Shown: one piece after another, positions 27,083 to 34,835 of the stretch
How positions within the stretch are numbered: the first letter of the stretch is position 1
How the letters are laid out: each line of letters starts with the position of its first letter
The notes under the pieces: model-generated
Told to the model about the DNA's origin: nothing
Databases searched by the model: none
What the model saw: the letters and a program-made list of their open reading frames with translations, nothing else
Assembly: GCF_001639105.2 (NCBI RefSeq)
Contig: NZ_CP015285.1
Span: 2,100,501 to 2,164,500, forward strand
Length of the DNA: 64,000 nucleotides
Direction of reading: 5' to 3'
From: Azospirillum humicireducens
GTDB lineage: Bacteria > Pseudomonadota > Alphaproteobacteria > Azospirillales > Azospirillaceae
Position numbers and translations under genes: made by a program

Positions 27083-28453
27083 TTACCAGCTCTTCGCGCG
27101 GGCCGCCGGCTTGCCGTTGCCGTGGGCTTCACGGCGGGCATGGGCATGGTCCGGGCGGGAGTCGCCGCGGTGGTTGTCGTTGCGGGCGTAATCCGGACGC
27201 GGGCCGCGCGGGGCGTGCGGACCCTTGGACTCGCCGTTGCGGTGCCACGGCTTGCCGGCGCCGCCACCCGGACGGCCGTTGCGACCGGCCGGACGGCCGG
27301 CGCCACCGGTGGTGAAGGGGCGCGTCGGCTCCAGTCCGGGCACCACATGCACCTCGAGCGTCGCCTTCGTGTAGCGCTCGATGCGGACCAGGGTCTCGCG
27401 GTCGGCGCGGGCGGCGAAGGAGATCGCGACGCCCGAGGCGCCGGCGCGGCCGGTGCGGCCGATGCGGTGGACATAGTCCTCCGCCGAGCGCGGCAGGTCG
27501 AAGTTGATGACGTGGGTGATGTCGCGCACGTCGATGCCGCGGGCGGCGACGTCGGTGGCGACCAGCAGGCGGACCTGACCGGTGCGCAGACGCTGGAGCG
27601 TGCGGTTGCGCTTGGTCTGGTCCATGTCGCCGTGCAGGGCGGCGGCGGCATGGCCGGCGGCGCTCAGCTCCTCGGCCAGCGTGTCGGCATCACGCTTGGT
27701 GGCGGCGAAGATGATCGCCTTGCCGACCTCTTCCTGGGCGGCGAAATGCTGCAGCAGGCGGCGCTTGTGGTCGAGATCGTCGGCATGGTGCAGACGCTGC
27801 TCGACGTTGATCGCGGTCGCCTGGCTCTCGACGGCCACGCGCTCCGGGTTGCGCAGCAGGTTGCCGGCCAGTTGCGCCATGCGGCGGTCCAGCGTGGCGG
27901 TGAACAGCAGCGTCTGGCGTGTCGGCGGGCAGCACTTGGCGATGGTCTCGACATCGTCGAGGAAGCCCATGTCCAGCATGCGGTCGGCCTCGTCGAGGAT
28001 CAGCACCTCGACCTCGTCCAGCGCGATGCGGCGGCGGGCGACATGGTCCAGCAGGCGGCCCGGCGTGCAGACGAGAACGTCGACCGGACGCGACAGCAGG
28101 CGCAGCTGCTCGCGGTAGGGCATGCCGCCGACCACGTCCACGATGTTCAACTTCATGAACTTCGCGTATTTGCGGGCGGCGTCGGTGACCTGCTTGGCCA
28201 GCTCGCGGGTCGGGGCCAGAACCAGCACGCGCGGGGTGGCGGCGCCGTTCAGCGGCAGCTCGGCGGTGCGGGTCAGCGCCGGCAGCATGAAGGCGGCCGT
28301 CTTGCCGGTGCCGGTCTCGGCGGTGGCGAGAATGTCGCGGCCCTGCAGCGCCGGCGGAATGGCGGCGAGCTGGACCGGGGTCGGGGTGGTGTATTCGAAC
28401 GCCTCGAGGGCCTTCAGGACGAGCGGGTGCAGGCCGAGTTCGGAAAACGTCAA
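27083..28453 (-). CDS. rhlE: DEAD-box ATP-dependent RNA helicase, RhlE type
   Basis: The 456-residue protein has the full DEAD-box core: Q motif (TPTPVQLAAIPPAL), Walker A AETGTGKT (45 to 52), PTRELA, DEAD (154 to 157), RGIDV and HRIGRTGR. Motif III reads TAT instead of SAT. The C-terminal 80 residues are rich in Gly, Arg and Asn, an RNA-binding tail. Helicases of this group remodel rRNA precursors and take part in RNA decay, often with cold induction. The 290-bp upstream region contains several hairpins. Confidence 0.93.
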   Translation of the reverse strand: MTFSELGLHPLVLKALEAFEYTTPTPVQLAAIPPALQGRDILATAETGTGKTAAFMLPALTRTAELPLNGAATPRVLVLAPTRELAKQVTDAARKYAKFMKLNIVDVVGGMPYREQLRLLSRPVDVLVCTPGRLLDHVARRRIALDEVEVLILDEADRMLDMGFLDDVETIAKCCPPTRQTLLFTATLDRRMAQLAGNLLRNPERVAVESQATAINVEQRLHHADDLDHKRRLLQHFAAQEEVGKAIIFAATKRDADTLAEELSAAGHAAAALHGDMDQTKRNRTLQRLRTGQVRLLVATDVAARGIDVRDITHVINFDLPRSAEDYVHRIGRTGRAGASGVAISFAARADRETLVRIERYTKATLEVHVVPGLEPTRPFTTGGAGRPAGRNGRPGGGAGKPWHRNGESKGPHAPRGPRPDYARNDNHRGDSRPDHAHARREAHGNGKPAARAKSW

Positions 28454-28584
28454 GTCGTAACAACCTTCTCAAAGCAACACGGCACGGCCCCGCGCGCCCC
28501 GATGGCGGGCGTGGGACATACCGGCGGACTCGCCGGGAGGAGGTCGATAGAGGGAGAGGCGTCTATCCGATGCAGCGGCGAGAG

Positions 28585-28664
28585 CGTCCCTAGAACACCG
28601 GGACGTTTGCCCCCTGGGGGGCTGCCGTTGCGCAATCACAGCGCGTCTCGCTCAAGAGACGCGC
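28585..28664 (-). promoter_or_regulatory. Cluster of hairpins upstream of the helicase gene
   Basis: Three inverted repeats follow each other: CGTCCC with GGGACG (28585-28605), GCCCC with GGGGC (28609-28622) and a perfect GCGCGTCTC with GAGACGCGC (28641-28664). They lie 130 to 210 bp ahead of the helicase start and after the FliL-like gene on the same strand. They may be a terminator of the latter, a structured 5' leader of the former, or both. Confidence 0.4.
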
Positions 28665-28746
28665 GAGCCTCCAGCGATCAAGACGCCCTACATAGGCTAT
28701 TGCGCCGCACAAGACAAGGGGCATCGCTGGCCGAGCCCCGCGTCGT

Positions 28747-29298
28747 TCACTTGACGACCATGCGTTCGATGTAGATGTCGAGGATCAGGCCGGTTCCCGC
28801 CTCGCGGTTCACCGCGTCCTTGATCCGCGCCTTCAGGAAGTCGGCGGAGCCGGTGCCGGTCAGGGTTTCGGTGCCCGCCTGGCTGACGGTCTGGAACAGC
28901 CGGTCGGCGATGCGGTCCTGGTAACGCAGGACGCGGTCGGCCTCCACCTTCGGCGCCAGCACCAGCGAGACCTGCATCTCCACCGCGCGCAGCCCGCCCA
29001 GCGGCACTTCGATCGCCGGCAGTTGCGCGAGGCGGGGTTTCGGTCCCATCCGCGCCTCGATCCGCCGCTGTTCCAGGATGCGGTCCACCGCGATGCCGCC
29101 AGCATAGGCAAGCCCTGCCAGGGTCGCCAGCGCGACCAGGACGACGATCAGCAGACGGGTGGGATGGGCCTGCTCCGCCGGGGCATGGTGCGACGCGCGT
29201 GCATCCAGGGGATCCGCGCCGTGGCCGAGCGGGCCGGGCGGCGGGGCGGGATACGAAACGGGGTACGGCGTTCCATGCAGCGTTCGGTTCGGGGCCAT
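28747..29298 (-). CDS. Membrane-anchored FliL-like protein
   Basis: The 183-residue protein has a proline-rich cytoplasmic lead of about 45 residues, one membrane span (LLIVVLVALATLAGLAYAGG) and a periplasmic domain resembling FliL in order of elements: a beta-strand pair around VEMQVSLVLAP, a helix through DRIADRLFQTVS, a helix with FLKARIKDAVN, and a final strand ILDIYIERMVVK. FliL proteins associate with the flagellar stator. No flagellar genes are nearby, so the role is open and the family call is moderate. Confidence 0.55.
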   Translation of the reverse strand: MAPNRTLHGTPYPVSYPAPPPGPLGHGADPLDARASHHAPAEQAHPTRLLIVVLVALATLAGLAYAGGIAVDRILEQRRIEARMGPKPRLAQLPAIEVPLGGLRAVEMQVSLVLAPKVEADRVLRYQDRIADRLFQTVSQAGTETLTGTGSADFLKARIKDAVNREAGTGLILDIYIERMVVK

Positions 29299-29421
29299 GG
29301 TCGGCCTCCTCCAGGCCGGACAGGGGCATGGAGGAGAATACCGCCGTTGCGGTTAAGATTCGGTGGAGGTGGAGACCCCGCGATGGAGCGGCCGGCCCCC
29401 ACCTTGGCCATGGGACGGCGG

Positions 29422-29889
29422 TCAGGCCGCTACGGCCATCCGCCCTTCCCGCGCCCGCATCAGCAGCCAGACCGCCGACACGCCCAGCAGCTTGGACGCG
29501 AAGCTGGCCGCCCAGACGGCGGGATCCCAGATGTCCAGCATGCCGAAGAAGATGGCGGTGTCGACCGGCACCGACAGGGCGGCGCTGATCCACAGACGGT
29601 CGCGCAGGGGCCGGCGGGTGATGGTGAAGACCGCCCAGTCGATCATCTCCGACACCGCGAAGGCGACGACGCTGGCGGTGGCGACGAATGGATCGGTCAG
29701 CAGATAGGACAGCACGGTGCCGCCCAGCATGGCGGCGAGCGCCCAATGGCCGAAGCGCACCTGAACCATGTCGCGCAGGATGAAGATCAGGCCGGCCCAG
29801 CAGGACCAGACCAGATCCAGGTGGGGAAACAGGCTGAAGGCGAAGTTGATGGCAAGAATGCTGCCGATATAGGCGGCGAGCCAAAGCAT
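29422..29889 (-). CDS. VUT-family (YhhQ-like) integral membrane transporter
   Basis: The 155-residue product is almost entirely hydrophobic, with about five spans, and shows the VUT/queuosine-precursor transporter signature around FILRDMVQVRFGH and VAFAVSEMIDWAVFT. Members take up 7-cyano-7-deazaguanine or queuine-related bases. The ATG at 29889 is chosen because a GGAGG site lies nine bases upstream; a longer form from about 29922 is possible. No preQ1 riboswitch was recognised upstream. Confidence 0.75.
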   Translation of the reverse strand: MLWLAAYIGSILAINFAFSLFPHLDLVWSCWAGLIFILRDMVQVRFGHWALAAMLGGTVLSYLLTDPFVATASVVAFAVSEMIDWAVFTITRRPLRDRLWISAALSVPVDTAIFFGMLDIWDPAVWAASFASKLLGVSAVWLLMRAREGRMAVAA

Positions 29890-30051
29890 GGCGATGATCC
29901 TCCGAGAGCGGACCCGCGGCAATACGGGCGCCGGTGACCGGAGCAGTCCCCGCGTGAATGCGGGCGCCCCGAAACCGCGTTAGCTAACAGAACATCGCCA
30001 TGCTGGGAAGGTGCCGCGTGGCCACCTCGCACCTGACCTCGGGCCGGTCCT

Positions 30052-31653
30052 TCAGACCGGCTTCGCCTCGCTCTTCATCAGGGCATAGGTGTAGCTGTCC
30101 ACCAGCGCTTCCATCGACGCCTCGATGATGTTGGTGGAGACGCCCAGCGTCGACCATTCGCTGCCGTCGGTCCGCGCGCTGCGGATCAGCACGCGGGGCA
30201 TGGCGCCGGTGCCGTCCTTGGCGGCCAGGATGCGGACGCGGTAGTCGGACAGGCTGACCTGCGCCAGCGCCGGATAGACCGGCTCCAGCGCCTTGCGCAT
30301 GGCGACGTCCAGCGCGTGGACCGGGCCGTTGCCGTCCGCCACCTCCAGCCGGACGGCGTCGCCGACGCGCACGCGCACCACCGCTTCCGATTCCACCACC
30401 AGCTTGCCGACGGCGTTGTAGCGGCGCTCGTCGGTGACGTGGAAGCGCAGCAACTCGAAGAAGCGCGGCACCTCGCCCAGTTCACGCCGGACCAGCAGCT
30501 CGAAGCTGGCCTCCGCCGTGTCGTAGGCGTAGCCGTCGCTGTCGCGCTGCTTCACCAGATCGAGCAGGCCGGTCAGCCGGTCGTCCTTCGCATCCACCGC
30601 CATGCCGATGTCGCGCAGCCGCACGATCAGGTTGGAGCGCCCGGCCTGGTCGGACATGACGATCTGGCGGCGGTTGCCGATGGCCTCCGGGGCGACATGC
30701 TCGTAGGAGGACGGGTCCTTTTCCACCGCCGAGACATGCAGCCCGCCCTTGTGGGCGAAGGCGCTGGCGCCGACATAGGGCGCATGCCGGTTGGGCGCGC
30801 GGTTCAGCCGGTCGTCGAAGGCGCGGCTCAGCTGGGTCAGGAGAGGCAGATCCTCGCGCCGGATGCCGGTCTCGTAACCCAGCTTCAGCATCAGCGTCGG
30901 GATCAGCGAAACAAGATTGGCATTGCCGCAGCGCTCGCCCAGCCCGTTGATGGTGCCCTGGACCATGCGCGCGCCGGCCCGCACCGCCGCCAGCGAATTG
31001 GCGACGGCGTTCTCGGTGTCGTTGTGGCAGTGGATGCCGAGATTGTCGCCGGGAATGCCGTGCGTCTCCACCACCTCGCGCACGATGGCGTCGATCTCGT
31101 GCGGCAGGGTGCCGCCGTTGGTGTCGCACAGCACGATCCAGCGGGCGCCGGCCTCATAGGCCGCCTTGATGCAGGAGACGGCGTAGGCCGGGTTGCGCTT
31201 GTAGCCGTCGAAGAAATGCTCGGCATCGAACAGCGCCTCGCCCTTGGCGGCGTGGAGCGCGGCGATGCTGTCGCGGATCAGGTCGAGATTCTCCTCGCGC
31301 GGGATGTTCAGCGCCACGTCGACATGGAAGTCCCAGGTCTTGCCGACCATGCAGACCGCCTTGGCGCTCGACTGCGCCAGCGCCGTCAGCTGCGGGTCGT
31401 TGGCGGCGCTGCGGCCTGGGCGGCGGGTCATGCCGAAGGCGGTGAAGACGGCGCGGGTCAGCTGCGGCGCCTCGGCGAAGAACTGGTCGTCGGTCGGGTT
31501 GGCGCCCGGCCAGCCGCCCTCGACATAGTCGATGCCCAGCCGGTCGAGATCCTTGGCAATCGCAATCTTGTCGGCGACCGAGAAATCCACGTCCTGGGTC
31601 TGCGCCCCGTCGCGCAGCGTGGTGTCGTAAAGATAGATGCGTTCGCCCGTCAT
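30052..31653 (-). CDS. cimA: (R)-citramalate synthase
   Basis: The 533-residue enzyme condenses pyruvate and acetyl-CoA to citramalate, a threonine-independent entry to isoleucine synthesis. It has the HMGL-like TIM barrel with LYDTTLRDGAQ at the N-terminus and the metal-binding HCHNDTENAVANS near residue 207, NGLGERCGNANL, and a C-terminal LeuA-type allosteric domain. Length and the GAQTQ context fit CimA rather than 2-isopropylmalate synthase. The ATG at 31653 places the catalytic motif near the start; the frame upstream is not convincing. Leucine and isoleucine precursors would thus both be made from window-encoded enzymes (with leuC). Confidence 0.93.
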   Translation of the reverse strand: MTGERIYLYDTTLRDGAQTQDVDFSVADKIAIAKDLDRLGIDYVEGGWPGANPTDDQFFAEAPQLTRAVFTAFGMTRRPGRSAANDPQLTALAQSSAKAVCMVGKTWDFHVDVALNIPREENLDLIRDSIAALHAAKGEALFDAEHFFDGYKRNPAYAVSCIKAAYEAGARWIVLCDTNGGTLPHEIDAIVREVVETHGIPGDNLGIHCHNDTENAVANSLAAVRAGARMVQGTINGLGERCGNANLVSLIPTLMLKLGYETGIRREDLPLLTQLSRAFDDRLNRAPNRHAPYVGASAFAHKGGLHVSAVEKDPSSYEHVAPEAIGNRRQIVMSDQAGRSNLIVRLRDIGMAVDAKDDRLTGLLDLVKQRDSDGYAYDTAEASFELLVRRELGEVPRFFELLRFHVTDERRYNAVGKLVVESEAVVRVRVGDAVRLEVADGNGPVHALDVAMRKALEPVYPALAQVSLSDYRVRILAAKDGTGAMPRVLIRSARTDGSEWSTLGVSTNIIEASMEALVDSYTYALMKSEAKPV

Positions 31654-31860
31654 CGCCGCCTGACCCGTCTTAAGCCGATGGAACGGCGGAAGGTCCGCCG
31701 CCCCGTGGAAAGCCGGGAGAATGGACGATGCGGCGCCTGGGCTCAACCGTTTTGAGAAGAAACTTGCGGAAAGCAGGTCATTGCCGCAACGGACGGGAAT
31801 GGACGGCGATGCGCGGAAGGCGGCGGGTTGAAAATCCACCGCCCCCCATCCCCGACCGGT

Positions 31861-32748
31861 TCAGCGCGCGAACAGGCGGTAGAGCGCGGAATGGTCCAGG
31901 GCGCCGTCACCCTGCTCCACCAGCAGTTCGAACAGTTCCAGCGACAGGCCCAGCGTCGGAAGGTCGATGCCGGATTGCTGGGCAAGCTCCTCCGCCTGGC
32001 GCAGGTCCTTGACCTGGGTGGTGACGCGGCCGCCCGGCGTGAAGTCGCCGCTGACCATGCGGCCGCCATGCAGGTCGAGGATGCGGGATTCGGCGAAGCC
32101 GCCGCGGATGGCATCCCGCACCTTGGCCGGATCGGCGCCCGCGGCCCGCGCCAGCGCCAGCGCTTCCGCCACCGCGCCGATGGTCAGCGCGACGATGACC
32201 TGATTGGCCGATTTGGCGATCTGGCCGGCGCCGCTGGCCCCGACATGGGTGATGCGGCGGCCCATCGCCTGCAGCACCGGAAGGGCGCGGGCGAAGGCTG
32301 CCTCGGAGCCGCCGGCCATGATGGTCAGGGTCGCGGCCTCCGCCGCCACCGTGCCGCCGGAAACGGGGGCGTCGAGCCAGTCCGCGCCGGCCGCGGCCAC
32401 CCGCTCGGCGAGCGCACGGGTGGCGGCGACGGCGGTGGTGCCCATGTCGATCACCAGATGGCCGGGCCGCAGGACCGGCAGCAGCGCCTCGGCCACCGCC
32501 TCAACCGCCGCCGTGTCGGTCAGCATCAGGATGATGATGTCGGCCTGCCCGGCGACCGCGGCCGGACCGGTGGCGGCGATCATGCCCTCCGCCGCCAGTT
32601 CGGCGACCGGACCGGGGCTGCGGCTGGTCAGCACGGGCTCCGCACCGGCACGGGCCAGGGCGCGAACCATCGGCTTGCCCATCAGGCCGAGCCCAATGAA
32701 GCCGATGCGCCGGCCGGAGAGATCGGGGCGGGTGGTCTCTTCGCTCAT
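31861..32748 (-). CDS. Beta-hydroxyacid dehydrogenase (3-hydroxyisobutyrate dehydrogenase family)
   Basis: The 295-residue oxidoreductase has an N-terminal Rossmann fold (GFIGLGLMGKPM, residues 16 to 27), the substrate-binding DAPVSGG near 125 and the catalytic Lys in GQIAKSANQ near 180. Family members include 3-hydroxyisobutyrate dehydrogenase and tartronate semialdehyde reductase; motifs do not decide between them. No valine-degradation or glyoxylate-carboligase genes are close by. Confidence 0.87.
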   Translation of the reverse strand: MSEETTRPDLSGRRIGFIGLGLMGKPMVRALARAGAEPVLTSRSPGPVAELAAEGMIAATGPAAVAGQADIIILMLTDTAAVEAVAEALLPVLRPGHLVIDMGTTAVAATRALAERVAAAGADWLDAPVSGGTVAAEAATLTIMAGGSEAAFARALPVLQAMGRRITHVGASGAGQIAKSANQVIVALTIGAVAEALALARAAGADPAKVRDAIRGGFAESRILDLHGGRMVSGDFTPGGRVTTQVKDLRQAEELAQQSGIDLPTLGLSLELFELLVEQGDGALDHSALYRLFAR

Positions 32749-32797
32749 GTCCAGGCTTTCGATAGAATTCCGGGCTTTCAGGAGAAGTCCGGCAGGG

Positions 32798-33223
32798 TCA
32801 GAGGCGCATGTGGCGGGCGCGGGCTCCGCGTTCGATGGCGGCGGCGCACAGACGGTCCACCCCCAGCCGGTGGCGGATCATCTCCAGCATGCGCAGTTCC
32901 TCCTGCGACGCCTTCGGATCGGCGGCGGCGATGTCGCAGGCGACCGCATAGGCGGTCTCGCGCAGCTTGGCCGGAACCGCCTGCTCGATGATGGTCAGCA
33001 CCGTGTCCAACCCGTCATTGTCGGACAGCATGGCGGTGCATTCGCGGGTGGCGGCCATCACCTGATCGCCGCTGTAATCCTTGAAGATCGGCAGATAGCG
33101 CACATTCTCGCCGATGGCCTCCAGTTCCGCGTCGGTCATATCGGCGTCGCAGGCGGATACCAGGACCATGACATAGATGAGGGCGCTGTGGTGGTCGATC
33201 ATTGCGTCTGTCGGCTTTCTCAT
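32798..33223 (-). CDS. TerB-like domain protein
   Basis: The 141-residue, all-helical acidic protein shows the TerB-like pattern (LIYVMVLVSACDADMTDAELEAIG near the start and AVACDIAAADPKASQEELRML near 95), with acidic residues suited to binding metal. TerB proteins were named for tellurite resistance, but this free-standing form is a common alphaproteobacterial protein of unknown role. It shares its strand with the dehydrogenase gene 49 bp downstream and may be co-transcribed. Confidence 0.7.
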   Translation of the reverse strand: MRKPTDAMIDHHSALIYVMVLVSACDADMTDAELEAIGENVRYLPIFKDYSGDQVMAATRECTAMLSDNDGLDTVLTIIEQAVPAKLRETAYAVACDIAAADPKASQEELRMLEMIRHRLGVDRLCAAAIERGARARHMRL

Positions 33224-33396
33224 GAGGCGGTCTCCCCCAGGGAGCGGTCGCGTGTCCTTGCCGCAATCTCGAACGCCGCTCCAGCCACGTCAAGCCCGGC
33301 GTCCGACACCGCACAGGCAGCGTCAAGGGTGCCATGCTCGCGGCGGAGGGGTCGGTCGCTCGACGCGACGGTTGGCTCCGCCTATTGTCGCCCATC

Positions 33397-34344
33397 ATGA
33401 ACGTCGTCCTCAATGTCGCATTTCCCGTATTCGCCATCATTCTGGCCGGCTTCCTGTCCGGAAAGTCGAAGCTGCTGGGCGCCGCATCGTCCGAGGCGCT
33501 CAACAAGTTCGTCTATTGGATGGCACTGCCGCCGGTTCTGTTCCTGGGGACGGCGCGGCGGTCGATCCCGGAAATCTTCAACGGGCCCTTCATCGGCGCC
33601 TTCCTGGGATCGATGCTGCTGGTCTATGCGCTGGGGGCGATCGTCGGCCGGCTCCTGCGGCGGGAGCGCACGCAGATCCAGTGCATGCAGGGGCTGAACG
33701 CCGCCTTCTCCAACACCGGCTACATGGGAATCCCGCTGTTCCTGGCCGCCTTCGGCCCGGACCGTCTGGCTCCCACCATCCTGGCGACCGTCATCATGAG
33801 CGCCATCATGGTCGGCATCGCGGTGGTGTGGATGGAGTTCGCCAACAGCCATGGCAACGGGGTGGGCAAGGCTCTGCGCGATGTCGGGCGGGCGCTGGCG
33901 AAGAATCCGCTGATCCTGTCCACTGCCGCCGGCCTCGCCTGGTCGGCGCTGCTGCCCGGCGTGGCGGTGCCGAAGCCGATCGCCACCTTCTGCGAATTGA
34001 TGGGCTCTCCCGCCGGCCCCTGCGCCCTGTTCGCCATCGGCCTGTTCCTGGCCTCCCAGCGGCTGACCGCCGGGCTGGCGGAGGCGGGGTGGATCAGCGC
34101 GCTGAAGCTGCTGGTGCATCCGGCGCTGGCCTGGGTGCTGACGCAGACGCTGTTCCCGATGGACCCCTTCTGGACCGGCAGCGCCGTGATCCTGGCAGCC
34201 CTGCCGACCGGCGCCCTGACCTTCGTGGTGGCGACCCAGTACCAGACCTATGTGGAGCGCACCTCCTCGGCCATCCTGGTGTCCACGGTCTTCAGCGTCG
34301 TGACCCTGTCGGCGCTGCTCGCAGTCTACGCACCGGCGGGATGA
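33397..34344 (+). CDS. AEC-family permease
   Basis: The 315-residue protein has about ten hydrophobic spans and the features of the auxin efflux carrier/malonate transporter family (GLNAAFSNTGYMGIPLFL in the middle, and a C-terminal half that mirrors the first). Members carry organic anions such as malonate. The ATG at 33397 was chosen because it starts the first span directly. It is divergent from the TerB-like gene. Confidence 0.85.
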   Translation: MNVVLNVAFPVFAIILAGFLSGKSKLLGAASSEALNKFVYWMALPPVLFLGTARRSIPEIFNGPFIGAFLGSMLLVYALGAIVGRLLRRERTQIQCMQGLNAAFSNTGYMGIPLFLAAFGPDRLAPTILATVIMSAIMVGIAVVWMEFANSHGNGVGKALRDVGRALAKNPLILSTAAGLAWSALLPGVAVPKPIATFCELMGSPAGPCALFAIGLFLASQRLTAGLAEAGWISALKLLVHPALAWVLTQTLFPMDPFWTGSAVILAALPTGALTFVVATQYQTYVERTSSAILVSTVFSVVTLSALLAVYAPAG

Positions 34345-34835
34345 TGCGGCGCGATAAAGTTATCTGTACGAATGAAATCGCCGCAAGGATTCAGCGCCGG
34401 CTTTCCGTGTCCACGGCTTGAAGACCGGACGTAGCCGCCGGGAGCGGGCCAATCTCCGCGGCATGCCGCCATGACCGGGTCATTCCGGATTCAATAAAAC
34501 AATGTGTTGCGGTCGCATGAAACTCTTGCTCCGCAATCTGGCGATTGCAAGAATGCATATTGGAGAATGCAAGCAGGCCCGGCTGGAGAGGCAGGCGCGG
34601 AGTTGGCGCAAAGCACCGGAAGCGGCAGCCTCGCACCAGTGCGGATGGAGCGGAGCGGAAGCGATGCAACACGCCATGAACCACCATCTATTCCTTGAAG
34701 CGGCACCAACCCGCCCACCGCGCTCTTGCCCATCTGCCGTCCGACTCCACGCTTCGGGATCAGCATCAGCCCCAACTGTCCGCGCCCGCCGGCTCTCCGC
34801 TACCTTGCCCCCCGAAAACAGTGCGGAGCACGGCC
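34345..34835. other. Intergenic region with two adjacent palindromes
   Basis: No gene is supported in this 491-bp stretch; the short frames in it have no recognisable domains. It holds two adjacent perfect palindromes, GCGGCATGCCGC (34458-34469) and ATGACC-G-GGTCAT (34471-34483), followed by the AT-rich TTCAATAAAACAATG. This may be the promoter and operator region of the GGDEF-EAL gene downstream. Confidence 0.4.

Noticed and set aside
29890..30051. preQ1 riboswitch ahead of the VUT-family transporter
   Set aside because: Some inverted repeats exist, but no preQ1 aptamer sequence pattern was recognised.
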